Assembly (NCBI GenBank): GCA_910588425.1
Contig: CAJUPM010000001.1
Location: 110,151 to 174,150 of the forward strand
Reading direction: 5' to 3'
Length of the DNA: 64,000 nt
From: an uncultured Christensenellaceae bacterium
Lineage (GTDB): Bacteria; Bacillota; Clostridia; Christensenellales; Christensenellaceae
In this document: positions 23,817-31,216 of the stretch, piece by piece
Position numbering within the stretch: position 1 is the stretch's first letter
How the letters are laid out: every line of letters begins with the position of its first letter
Notes under the pieces: model-generated
Told to the model about the DNA's origin: nothing
Databases searched by the model: none
The model's input: only the letters and a program-made list of their open reading frames with translations
Position numbers and translations under genes: made by a program

Positions 23817-25175
23817 ATGATCAATACCAGAGATATTTTAAGCACCATCGAGATGATCCGGCATCAGTGCCTGGATATCCGCACGATCACCATGGGCATC
23901 TCGCTCAAAGACTGCATGAGCGAGGATATGGGCCGGGCTATTGACAAAATCAAGGAAAAGATTCTGCGCAAAGCCGAAAAACTCGTCAAAACAGGCGAGG
24001 AGATCGAAGCGGAATTCGGCATTCCCATCGTCAATAAGCGCATCTCGGTTACGCCCATCTCCATCATCGGCGAGCCCACGGGCACGGCAGATTATGCGCC
24101 TTTTGCCGTGGCGCTGGATGAGGCGGGCAAAGAGGTCGGCGTGGATTTTATCGGCGGCTTTTCGGCTCTTGTGCATAAGGGGATGACGCCGGGCGAGCGC
24201 AATTTCATCCGTTCCATCCCGGAGGCGCTTGCAAGCACAGATATTGTTTGCAGCAGCGTCAATGTCGGGACAACCCGGGCGGGCATCAATATGGATGCCG
24301 TGGCGCTGATGGGGGAGGCCGTCAAGCAGGCGGCCGAGCGCACGGCGGATCAAGGCGGCTTGGGCGCGGCAAAGCTGGTCGTGTTCTGCAATGCCGTAGA
24401 GGATAACCCGTTTATGGCCGGGGCGTTTCACGGCATCGGAGAGGGCGACTGCGTCATCAACGTGGGCGTCAGCGGGCCGGGGGTGGTCTATGCCGCGATT
24501 GCGGACATGAAGGGCGCGAACCTCGGCGAGATCGCCGAACAAATCAAAAAGACCGCGTTTCATATTACGCGCATGGGCGAGCTGGTGGCCAGAGAAGCTT
24601 CCCGCAGGCTGGGCGCGGAGTTTGGCATTGTGGATCTCTCCCTGGCGCCTACGCCTGCCCAGGGCGACAGTGTCGCCCGGATTTTGGAGGCCATGGGGCT
24701 GGAGACCTGCGGCGGATGCGGCACGACGGCTGCGCTGGCCCTGCTCAACGATGCTGTTAAAAAAGGCGGAGTCATGGCCAGCTCGAATGTCGGCGGGCTT
24801 TCCGGGGCGTTTATCCCGGTCAGCGAGGATGAGGGCATGATCGCCGCGGCCAGAAGCGGCGTGCTGCGGCTGGAGAAACTGGAGGCCATGACCTGCGTCT
24901 GCTCGGTGGGGCTGGATATGATCGCCGTTCCGGGGGATACCCCTGCCGAGACGCTTTCGGCCATCATCGCGGATGAGGCGGCCATTGGCATGGTCAACAA
25001 CAAGACCACGGCCGTGCGCATCATTCCCGTGCCGGGCGGCAAAGTGGGCGATGAAGTCAGCTTTGGCGGCCTGCTGGGCACGGCACCCATCATGCCTTGC
25101 AGCAAGGTTTCCGCCAGCGAATTTATTCACCGCGGCGGCCGGATTCCCGCGCCCATTCATTCCCAGAAAAACTAG
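23817..25175 (+). CDS. PFL family protein (UPF0210 / DUF711)
   Basis: 452 aa. The sequence matches the conserved UPF0210 family: opening TRDILSTIEMIRHQCLDIRTITMGISL, then GCVSVNVGTTRAGINMDA-like (VCSSVNVGTTRAGINM) and GGCGTTAALALLNDAVKKGG. The family is structurally related to pyruvate formate-lyase-type barrels, but a glycyl radical motif is not visible and no function is known. The ATG at 23817 follows GGGGAAGG. Always paired with an ACT protein in clostridia, which supports a shared regulatory or metabolic role. Confidence 0.9.
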   Translation: MINTRDILSTIEMIRHQCLDIRTITMGISLKDCMSEDMGRAIDKIKEKILRKAEKLVKTGEEIEAEFGIPIVNKRISVTPISIIGEPTGTADYAPFAVALDEAGKEVGVDFIGGFSALVHKGMTPGERNFIRSIPEALASTDIVCSSVNVGTTRAGINMDAVALMGEAVKQAAERTADQGGLGAAKLVVFCNAVEDNPFMAGAFHGIGEGDCVINVGVSGPGVVYAAIADMKGANLGEIAEQIKKTAFHITRMGELVAREASRRLGAEFGIVDLSLAPTPAQGDSVARILEAMGLETCGGCGTTAALALLNDAVKKGGVMASSNVGGLSGAFIPVSEDEGMIAAARSGVLRLEKLEAMTCVCSVGLDMIAVPGDTPAETLSAIIADEAAIGMVNNKTTAVRIIPVPGGKVGDEVSFGGLLGTAPIMPCSKVSASEFIHRGGRIPAPIHSQKN

Positions 25176-25222
25176 ACGGCCGGGGGAGCGCCGCAGGGCC
25201 TGCCCGCCGGAAAGGATAAGAG

Positions 25223-26992
25223 ATGAAAACAAGAAGCGAAATTCCAGAGCAATTCAAATGGAAGCTGGAGGATATTTATCAGAGTGAAGCGCAGTGGGAG
25301 GCGGAATACCGCGAGCTGGAGGGTATGCTCCCGGCGCTGGAGGCGCGAAAGCAGAATATCGCGCAGTCGGCAGAGGAGCTAAAGGCCGGGCTGGACGAGA
25401 TGTACCGCGCCATGCTGCTGCTCGAGCGGCTGTATGTCTATGCCCGGATGCGCCGGGATGAGGATAACGCCAATTCCTACTATCAGGGCCTGGCCGACCG
25501 CGCCCAGGGCCTGAACGTGAGGCTCTCTGCGGCGATTTCCTATTTGAACCCGTTGCTGCTCTCTTTGCCGGAAGGCGTTTTAGAAGGGTATGCGGCGCAG
25601 CCGGAGCTGGCGGACTACCGCTTCATGCTGGAAGATCTGCTGCGCAGCAAGGCGCACGTGCTGGAAGAGGGCGAGGAGCGCCTGCTTTCCATGGCCGGGG
25701 ATTTTTCGGACGGCGCCCAGGGCATTTACACCATGCTCAACAACGCAGATCTCTCCTTTGGCAGTGTGGAGCATGATGGCCAGACGCATCAGCTGACCCA
25801 CGCGTCCTATATTGGCCTGATGCAGGGCGAAGATCGGGTGCTCAGGGAAAAGGTGTTCCACCAGTTTTACCAGAGCTTCCAGAGCCATATCAACACCATC
25901 GCCGCCACATACGGCACCAGCGTGAAGAAAGACGTGTTCTACGCCAAGGCGCGCAGGTACCAAAGCGCGCTGGATGCCGCGCTCTCCTCGGATAATGTTC
26001 CGGAATCGGTTTACCGGGATTTGATTGAGAAGGTTCATGCGCACTTGCCGACGATGTACCGCTATGTCGCCCTGCGCAGGAAAATTTTGGGTGTGGATCA
26101 GCTGGAAATGTATGATATCTACGCGCCGCTGGTCTCGGAAGTTGATGCGAAGTATACTTACGAGCAGGCCAAAAAGCTGGTGCTGGAAGGGCTCTCGGTT
26201 TTGGGCGAAGAGTATGGCGCGCATCTCAGAGAGGCGTTTGCCTCCAGATGGATCGATGTGTTTGAAAACAAGGGGAAAACCTCCGGGGCATATTCCTGGG
26301 GCGCATACGGGACGCATCCTTACGTGCTGCTCAACCACCGGGACGATCTGGACAGCGTCTTTACCATCGCGCACGAGCTGGGCCACGCCATGCACTCCTT
26401 CTATTCGGATGCCGCCCAGCCCTATCCCACAGCGGGCTATGCCATCTTTGTGGCGGAAGTGGCTTCGACGGTCAACGAAATTCTGCTGACCAAGCACCTG
26501 CTGCGCACGGTAAAAGACGCCAAGCTGAAGAAGTATATTCTCAACCACTATATCGATCAGTTCCGCACCACGGTTCTGCGGCAGACGATGTTCGCCGAGT
26601 TCGAGATGCTGGCGCACGAGATGGCCGAAAAGGGAGAGCCGCTGACTGTGCAGTCTCTCTGCCAGACCTACGGCAAGCTCAACGCGCTCTATCACGGGCC
26701 GGATATGGGCGCAGACGACACCATCTCCTATGAATGGGCGCGCATCCCGCATTTCTATAACGCGTTCTATGTCTATAAATACGCCACGGGCTTTTCCTGC
26801 GCCTGCGCCATCGTCCATAAGCTGGAAGAAGAGCCGGGGATGCTGGAAAAATACAAGGTGTTCCTCTCGGGCGGCGGAAGTGATTATCCCATGGAGCTTT
26901 TGCGCAAGGCCGGCATCGAGGTCGGCGAGGCGGTGGAAATCTGCATGAAGGAATTTGCGCAGGCTTTAGAGGAATTTGAAGTTTTAGCGTGA
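25223..26992 (+). CDS. pepF: oligoendopeptidase F (M3 family zinc metallopeptidase)
   Basis: 589 aa, the normal size. The zinc site HELGH is at residues 384-388 (TIAHELGHAMHSF), followed 24-30 residues later by the third ligand Glu in EVASTVNE. The N-terminal helical region (WKLEDIY, W..EY) is characteristic of the M3B oligoendopeptidases, which cleave peptides of about 7-17 residues in the cytoplasm. AAAGGA lies before the ATG. No signal peptide. It may be monocistronic; the next gene is 87 nt away. Confidence 0.95.
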   Translation: MKTRSEIPEQFKWKLEDIYQSEAQWEAEYRELEGMLPALEARKQNIAQSAEELKAGLDEMYRAMLLLERLYVYARMRRDEDNANSYYQGLADRAQGLNVRLSAAISYLNPLLLSLPEGVLEGYAAQPELADYRFMLEDLLRSKAHVLEEGEERLLSMAGDFSDGAQGIYTMLNNADLSFGSVEHDGQTHQLTHASYIGLMQGEDRVLREKVFHQFYQSFQSHINTIAATYGTSVKKDVFYAKARRYQSALDAALSSDNVPESVYRDLIEKVHAHLPTMYRYVALRRKILGVDQLEMYDIYAPLVSEVDAKYTYEQAKKLVLEGLSVLGEEYGAHLREAFASRWIDVFENKGKTSGAYSWGAYGTHPYVLLNHRDDLDSVFTIAHELGHAMHSFYSDAAQPYPTAGYAIFVAEVASTVNEILLTKHLLRTVKDAKLKKYILNHYIDQFRTTVLRQTMFAEFEMLAHEMAEKGEPLTVQSLCQTYGKLNALYHGPDMGADDTISYEWARIPHFYNAFYVYKYATGFSCACAIVHKLEEEPGMLEKYKVFLSGGGSDYPMELLRKAGIEVGEAVEICMKEFAQALEEFEVLA

Positions 26993-27079
26993 ATAATTAA
27001 AGAAGAGGGGCAGCGTCCCTGTTCCGGCAAAAAAACAGCGCCCTAGGCGCAGATTTTGATAAAAGTGAGGCGAGAGGAT

Positions 27080-27895
27080 ATGAAACTTAGTTTTTCCACG
27101 CTCGGCTGCCCCAAGCTGAGCTTCCGGGATGTGCTTTCCATTGCGAAAGATTTGGGCTACGACGGCATCGAACTGCGCGGCATTATGCAGACCATCGATG
27201 CGCCGGATTTGAAGGAGTTTTCCCAGGAGAACTGCCAGCAGACCATGGAACGGCTGAACAAGCTGGGCCTGGAAATCCCGATTCTGACTTCCGCCTGCAA
27301 ACTGCACCGGGAGGAAAAGTGGGAAGCGACGCTGGCGCTGGCTAAACGCTATGTGGATACCGCGGCTAAAATTGGCACGAAATACGTCCGTGTGCTGGGA
27401 GACAGCTATCCTGCCCCGGGCGGGCATGTCAGCGATGCGGTCGTTTTAGAGCATCTGGGGCAGATTGCGGATTATGCCGCCGGGCAGGGCGTGACGGTGC
27501 TCATCGAGACCAACGGCGTCTATGCGGATACCGCGCGGCTGGCGCAGCTGATTGCAGATGCCGGCAGGGAAAATATCGGGGTCATCTGGGATATCAACCA
27601 CCCATCCCAGTTCTTCGGGGAGACGCCCGAGCAGACATATGCCAATATCGGCAGCTTGGTGCGCCATGTGCATGTGAAGGATTCGGTGAAAGCGTTCGAG
27701 AAGTTCGATAAGGTGCAGTATCACATGATCGGGCATGGCAACGTCCCGGTAAAGCAGGCCATCGATCTGCTGCTGGAAAAAGGCTATGAGGGTTATTTCT
27801 CGCTGGAATGGGTCAAGCGCTGGGATTTCACGCTGGAAGAGCCGGGCATCGTGTTTGCACACTATGCCAACTACATGCGCAAGCTGGAAAAATAG
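27080..27895 (+). CDS. sugar phosphate isomerase/epimerase-like TIM-barrel protein
   Basis: 271 aa. It opens KLSFSTLGCPKLSF and continues with DLGYDGIELRG, a common start of the AP-endonuclease-2/xylose-isomerase-like fold. Metal-ligand-type residues appear along the barrel: E in LIETNGVYAD, D/H in VIWDINHPSQF, H in VHVKDS and a terminal E in FSLEWVKRWD. The substrate is unknown and no sugar-pathway genes are adjacent. The ATG at 27080 has GAGAGGA just upstream; an in-frame ATG at 27056 is less well placed. Confidence 0.87.
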   Translation: MKLSFSTLGCPKLSFRDVLSIAKDLGYDGIELRGIMQTIDAPDLKEFSQENCQQTMERLNKLGLEIPILTSACKLHREEKWEATLALAKRYVDTAAKIGTKYVRVLGDSYPAPGGHVSDAVVLEHLGQIADYAAGQGVTVLIETNGVYADTARLAQLIADAGRENIGVIWDINHPSQFFGETPEQTYANIGSLVRHVHVKDSVKAFEKFDKVQYHMIGHGNVPVKQAIDLLLEKGYEGYFSLEWVKRWDFTLEEPGIVFAHYANYMRKLEK

Positions 27896-27898
27896 AGT

Positions 27899-27929
27899 AA
27901 AAAAGAGCACCTGCAAGGGTGCTCTTTTT
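27899..27929 (+). terminator. rho-independent terminator
   Basis: AAAAAGAGCACC - TGCAA - GGTGCTCTTTTT hairpin 4 nt after the isomerase-like gene. Confidence 0.93.
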
Positions 27930-27950
27930 GTTTGCTTTTCTTCCGGCAAT

Positions 27951-28283
27951 TTAACATTGCCTTTGGTGAAAGGATAGGATTTTCCTGATCACATCTGAAA
28001 GCTGCCTAATCTGATCGGCGTCGCACACAGAAAGCTCCATGGCAAGCTCTTTCATCGCCGCCTCAGCGGGATGCTTTTCACAGGCAAAAACAGAATCGAC
28101 AGAAAGATGAAATTTATCATATAGCTGATAGAGCACTGGAACAGAAGGCAAGCTTCGGCATTGCTCAATATTTTGTATCTGTTTGCGGGAGAGATCCAGC
28201 ATTTCAGCCAGCTCGTCTTGTGTCAACCCCTCTTTTGCGCGCAATTCTTTGATTGCTTTGCTAAAAGAAGCATTTAAATCCAT
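27951..28283 (-). CDS. XRE-family helix-turn-helix regulator (copy A)
   Basis: 110 aa. The N-terminal HTH reads IKELRAKEGLTQDELAEMLDLSRKQIQNIEQCRSLPS, a textbook XRE/Cro-like DNA-binding motif; the C-terminal half is helical. AGAGGTGA sits 6 nt before the ATG at 28283, and an earlier in-frame GTG is not better. It is a paralogue of the gene at 28380 (shared NIEQxRSLPS and matching C-terminal design) and close to the relic at 28301-28387. Targets unknown; the inverted repeat at 28784 is a candidate. Confidence 0.87.
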   Translation of the reverse strand: MDLNASFSKAIKELRAKEGLTQDELAEMLDLSRKQIQNIEQCRSLPSVPVLYQLYDKFHLSVDSVFACEKHPAEAAMKELAMELSVCDADQIRQLSDVIRKILSFHQRQC

Positions 28284-28300
28284 GATCTTCACCTCTCTTT

Positions 28301-28387
28301 TTATTGGCTTTCGTGAAAGGCTAGAGAGTGGAGCCGCTGAATCTGCCCGGCATCGCGCGCAGAATCTTTCATGACCGCCTCAGCGAT
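28301..28387 (-). pseudogene. relic 3' end of a third copy-A-like XRE gene
   Basis: Reading the minus strand from 28387 to the TAA at 28301-28303 gives AEAVMKDSARDAGQIQRLHS then LAFHESQ. This matches the tail of copy A (AEAAMKELAMELSVCDADQIRQLSDV...LSFHQRQC) except for two in-frame gaps. At the DNA level GTGAAAGG-TAG and TTTCATnnCCGCCTCAGCG are shared with 27966-28070. The start and HTH are missing and the fragment runs directly into the stop of the next XRE gene (28380-28382), as expected after a deletion between repeated copies. Confidence 0.75.
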
Positions 28388-28709
28388 CTTTGCGAAAACG
28401 CAGAATTCTTTTGAAAATAAAGGCAATCTCATCCAAATCTTCAGGGTTGCATTCCTGAAGTTCATAGATCAGCTCCTGAATTGTGTGGTTAGAGGGCTGG
28501 TCGGCGGCATCTAAGGCGGAATCGATGGAGAAGCCGTATTTTTGATGCAATTTTAGGAGAACGCGCAGGGAAGGCAGGCTCCTTCTCTGCTCAATATTCT
28601 GCATCTGATTAATGGATATGCCAAGCGCTTCAGATAGTTTTTCCTGTGTCAAACCTAGACGCAGGCGAAGCTCCTGAATCGATTTTCCCAAAAGTTCTTT
28701 CAAATCCAT
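28380..28709 (-). CDS. XRE-family helix-turn-helix regulator (copy B)
   Basis: 109 aa. The HTH is IQELRLRLGLTQEKLSEALGISINQMQNIEQRRSLPS, followed by LRVLLKLHQKYGFSIDSAL and an acidic helical tail. It is clearly a paralogue of the regulator at 27951. The start ATG at 28709 has AAAGGGTGG about 8 nt upstream. The stop codon abuts a relic of another copy. It diverges from a third HTH gene at 28827, with a strong inverted repeat between them, which suggests mutual or self regulation. Confidence 0.87.
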   Translation of the reverse strand: MDLKELLGKSIQELRLRLGLTQEKLSEALGISINQMQNIEQRRSLPSLRVLLKLHQKYGFSIDSALDAADQPSNHTIQELIYELQECNPEDLDEIAFIFKRILRFRKDR

Positions 28710-28783
28710 AGAATACGCACCACCCTTTATTATTTATTCTATGAGTATCTGTAATTTATTAGGAGTTAATGAATTAAGTACTT

Positions 28784-28810
28784 TATATATGCAATTTGTG
28801 CGTATATAAT
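28784..28810 (+). promoter_or_regulatory. promoter -10 overlapped by a 10-bp inverted repeat (candidate operator)
   Basis: TATATATGCA (28784-28793), 5 nt, TGCGTATATA (28799-28808): arms complementary at 9 of 10 positions. The right arm covers the TATAAT -10 box (28805-28810) of the gene at 28827. It lies between two divergent HTH genes, so it is a likely repressor site. No good -35 is visible at the proper distance. Confidence 0.7.
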
Positions 28811-28826
28811 AGAAAAGGGGTGCCTC

Positions 28827-29318
28827 ATGAAACTGGATCAAAAGCGAGTGAAAACGATATTGAAAAAGCGGGGAATGAGCCCGGAACAGATCGCCTGGGA
28901 AATCGACTGTGGGCAAAACAAAGTTTGGCAGGCTTTGCAGGGCGAAGCGGCTTCAAGCTATTTATGCCATATGATTGCCGCTGTTTTGAATGTCCAGCTG
29001 GATTGGCTTTGCGGCCAGCAACACCGTATGCGCATGGACTATGCGACGCTTTCCCGGGCGCATACGCTGATTATGCTGGAAATCGATGCGCGGCAGACTG
29101 CTTTGGCTGGGCTTTTCAAACAGCATTTGCAGGGCAGGGAAGAAAAGATGCCGCAGATTTTGGTGCTTCATGAAAAAGCGGAGCGCCTGCTTGGGCTGGA
29201 AGAGAAAATCCGGCATCGGAAAAGTGTGAAGGAAAAGAGAATATTGGCACAAAAACGAAAGCGAGCGCGGGAACAGAGCGAGAAAAACGTTGCGCAGGCA
29301 GAGCGTGAAGAGATATAA
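28827..29318 (+). CDS. small HTH protein with basic coiled C-terminus
   Basis: 163 aa. The N-terminal 60 residues (RVKTILKKRGMSPEQIAWEIDCGQNKVWQALQG) fit a helix-turn-helix of the XRE or similar type, followed by AAVLNVQLDWL, the usual fourth helix. The remaining 90 residues are helical and charged, ending in a strongly basic run (KEKRILAQKRKRAREQ). It is not closely similar to the two divergent XRE proteins. AAAGGGG lies before the ATG. It probably binds DNA; targets are unknown. Confidence 0.72.
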   Translation: MKLDQKRVKTILKKRGMSPEQIAWEIDCGQNKVWQALQGEAASSYLCHMIAAVLNVQLDWLCGQQHRMRMDYATLSRAHTLIMLEIDARQTALAGLFKQHLQGREEKMPQILVLHEKAERLLGLEEKIRHRKSVKEKRILAQKRKRAREQSEKNVAQAEREEI

Positions 29319-29371
29319 TGTTCATGCAAATATTTTGGCCGGCCGATGCGCCGGCATAGAAGGAGAGAGCT

Positions 29372-30334
29372 TTGGAATTTCCCGCCGCACTGACAAATGC
29401 CATCCAGCAGTTGGCCGCCGGATACCCGATGGCGCAGTTAAAAAGCGCGGCCCAGGAACTGAGTCGGCGCTACCGCCAGGAAACTGGGCAGGGCAAGGTT
29501 CTGCTGAGCGAGGATTTGCAGGCGGCGGCTTATGCGCTGGCCCGTATGCCGGCGACTTTTGGCGCAGTCGCGGCGGCGCTGGGATATGCCCTGGAAGCGA
29601 CGGGTTTTGAGGCGAAAACGCTGTTGGATGCCGGCGCCGGGACGGGCGCGGCCTGCTGGGCGGCGGATGCGCTGCTGCCTTTGCAGCGGGTTATCTGTCT
29701 GGAGCGGGAAGGAGCCATGCGTCGGCTGGGGCAGGAACTGATGTGCGAAGGCTCGGAGACATTGCAAGGGGCAGAGTGGCAGACGGCGGATCTGACGGCC
29801 GCCGCGCCATTGCCAAAGGCAGAACTCGTGGTGGCCTCTTATGTTTTGGGAGAGCTTTCGCCCGCGGCTCGCAGTGCGGCCCTGCAAAAGCTTTGGGAAG
29901 CGGCGGAGGGAATGCTGCTGATTATCGAGCCGGGGACGCCTGCTGCTTTTGCGCAGATAGAACTGGCACGGCAGATTTTGGTAGGGCAGGGAGCGCATAT
30001 TGCCGCGCCCTGCCCGCACGAGCAGCCCTGCCGGCTTTCGGGGCAGGATTGGTGCCATTTTGCCTGCCGCGTGCCCAGAAGCCGCCTGCATAAGCAGCTC
30101 AAAGGCGGGGAAGCGCCGTATGAAGATGAAAAATTTTCCTATTTGGCGCTAGCAAGATTTGAGGTTTGTCATAATAAATCGCGCATTTTGCGCCACCCGC
30201 AGGTTGCCAAAGGGCAGATCGGCCTAATGCTTTGCGGCGCGCAGGAAAATAAAAGCGTTTTGGTGAAAAAGAAGGATGGTGCGCTCTTTAAAGCGGCGCG
30301 CAAGGCAAAGTGCGGAGATACCATCGAGGTTTGA
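29372..30334 (+). CDS. Rsm22-like SAM-dependent methyltransferase
   Basis: 320 aa. SAM-binding motif I LLDAGAGTGAACWAA (about residues 84-98) with the acidic strand end CLEREGAM. The post-motif ASYVLGELSP and a later cysteine-containing segment (PCPHEQPCRL...WCHFACRV) match the Rsm22/mitochondrial-ribosome-assembly methyltransferase family, whose Cys residues bind iron-sulphur or zinc in characterised members. Expected to act on small-subunit rRNA or ribosome assembly. TTG start with AAGGAG 7 nt upstream. The terminator lies at 30388. Confidence 0.8.
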   Translation: MEFPAALTNAIQQLAAGYPMAQLKSAAQELSRRYRQETGQGKVLLSEDLQAAAYALARMPATFGAVAAALGYALEATGFEAKTLLDAGAGTGAACWAADALLPLQRVICLEREGAMRRLGQELMCEGSETLQGAEWQTADLTAAAPLPKAELVVASYVLGELSPAARSAALQKLWEAAEGMLLIIEPGTPAAFAQIELARQILVGQGAHIAAPCPHEQPCRLSGQDWCHFACRVPRSRLHKQLKGGEAPYEDEKFSYLALARFEVCHNKSRILRHPQVAKGQIGLMLCGAQENKSVLVKKKDGALFKAARKAKCGDTIEV

Positions 30335-30387
30335 AGAAGAAAACCCGGCCTAAGCTCATGGCCATGTTAAGCAAAAAAAGAGAAAGC

Positions 30388-30413
30388 AAAAAACGGCGTT
30401 TGCGCCGTTTTTT
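30388..30413 (+). terminator. rho-independent terminator
   Basis: AAAAAACGGCG - TTTG - CGCCGTTTTTT, 11-bp stem, between the Rsm22-like gene (plus) and the DUF1540 gene (minus); symmetric, so it may serve both. Confidence 0.93.
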
Positions 30414-30453
30414 AGCATCAGTTGCATTGCTCCTGTTCTTTTTGGATAGACTT

Positions 30454-30852
30454 TTAAAATACTCTGCGTTCGTAGGTCTCGCAGACGGATAGCGTGCCGT
30501 CGGTATCTTCCGGCGATTCGATGGTAATGCGGCTTGCGGCGCAGAAATTGCTCTGGTTATAGATGCAGTCCCGGGCGTTGCAGGAGATAAAATCCGAATG
30601 CGCAGGGGTATTTTCCTCGGAAAGCCCTTGTTCTTCTGCCCGAACAATGCCGGCATAGCTCGTAACTGCGTTTGCGCAGGGCAAATTGCCGCAGGCCATG
30701 GCCCGCAGGCTGCCCGGCTTTGCGAACGAATCGCAAAACGCGACGGCCCCATAGTTATTCTGGAATTTATCTACCCGCACCATGCCGCTCTCGCACTGGC
30801 CGTCTGTGTTATGCACACACTCTGTGGCCTCGCAGGTAATCTTGCTGATCAA
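30454..30852 (-). CDS. double DUF1540 cysteine-motif protein
   Basis: 132 aa with two copies of the DUF1540 pattern: CEATECVHNTDGQCESGMVRV at the N-terminus and CNARDCIYNQSNFCAASRITI at the C-terminus, each followed downstream by a Cys in a T/S-x-C-x-T/S context. These Cys sets probably bind a metal; function unknown. I start it at the TTG at 30852: AAGGAGG is 10 nt upstream and the TTG overlaps the stop of the small DUF1540 gene (TTGA), indicating coupling. A GTG at 30888 in the same frame is the alternative. Confidence 0.78.
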   Translation of the reverse strand: MISKITCEATECVHNTDGQCESGMVRVDKFQNNYGAVAFCDSFAKPGSLRAMACGNLPCANAVTSYAGIVRAEEQGLSEENTPAHSDFISCNARDCIYNQSNFCAASRITIESPEDTDGTLSVCETYERRVF

Positions 30853-31028
30853 AACAGTGTCGCCTCCTTCTTTTGAAAATTTGAGCACATGCTGTCGCTT
30901 TTGTTTGCCACATTATCGAAGCTTTTCGGCGCACACGGCGCAACTTTTATCGTCCTCAGCTGGCAGAAATGATCTGGCGAATTATGGATGCAGCTTTCAA
31001 TCTGGCAGCGAATTACTTGGTCTTTCAT
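30849..31028 (-). CDS. small DUF1540 protein
   Basis: 59 aa with one DUF1540 unit: C8-x4-C13-x8-C22 (CQIESCIHNSPDHFC) and a later Cys pair (APC, SMC). Probably a small metal-binding protein; function unknown. The ATG at 31028 has AGGAGG 8 nt upstream. Its TGA stop overlaps the TTG start of the two-motif DUF1540 gene, so the two are translated together and one may have arisen from the other. Confidence 0.75.
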   Translation of the reverse strand: MKDQVIRCQIESCIHNSPDHFCQLRTIKVAPCAPKSFDNVANKSDSMCSNFQKKEATLF

Positions 31029-31165
31029 AAGCAAATCCTCCTATCAACATGTTTTCAAATTTAGGTTGTGCGCCAAAAAAAATTTTAAACTTGCAATTTC
31101 TTCAAACATGCGCCGGGCTTGGCATGGAAAATACTTGATTTTATGGAAAATAATGAGAATAAAAA

Positions 31166-31204
31166 AGGAGCCGCTTGAAAATGTTTCCAGCGGCTCTTTT
31201 GTTC
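31166..31204 (-). terminator. terminator of leuS
   Basis: On the minus strand GAGCCGCT - GGAAACATTTTCA - AGCGGCTC followed by a T run (TTTTTT), 13-50 nt after the leuS stop. Confidence 0.85.
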
Positions 31205-31216
31205 TAAAGTGATTTT

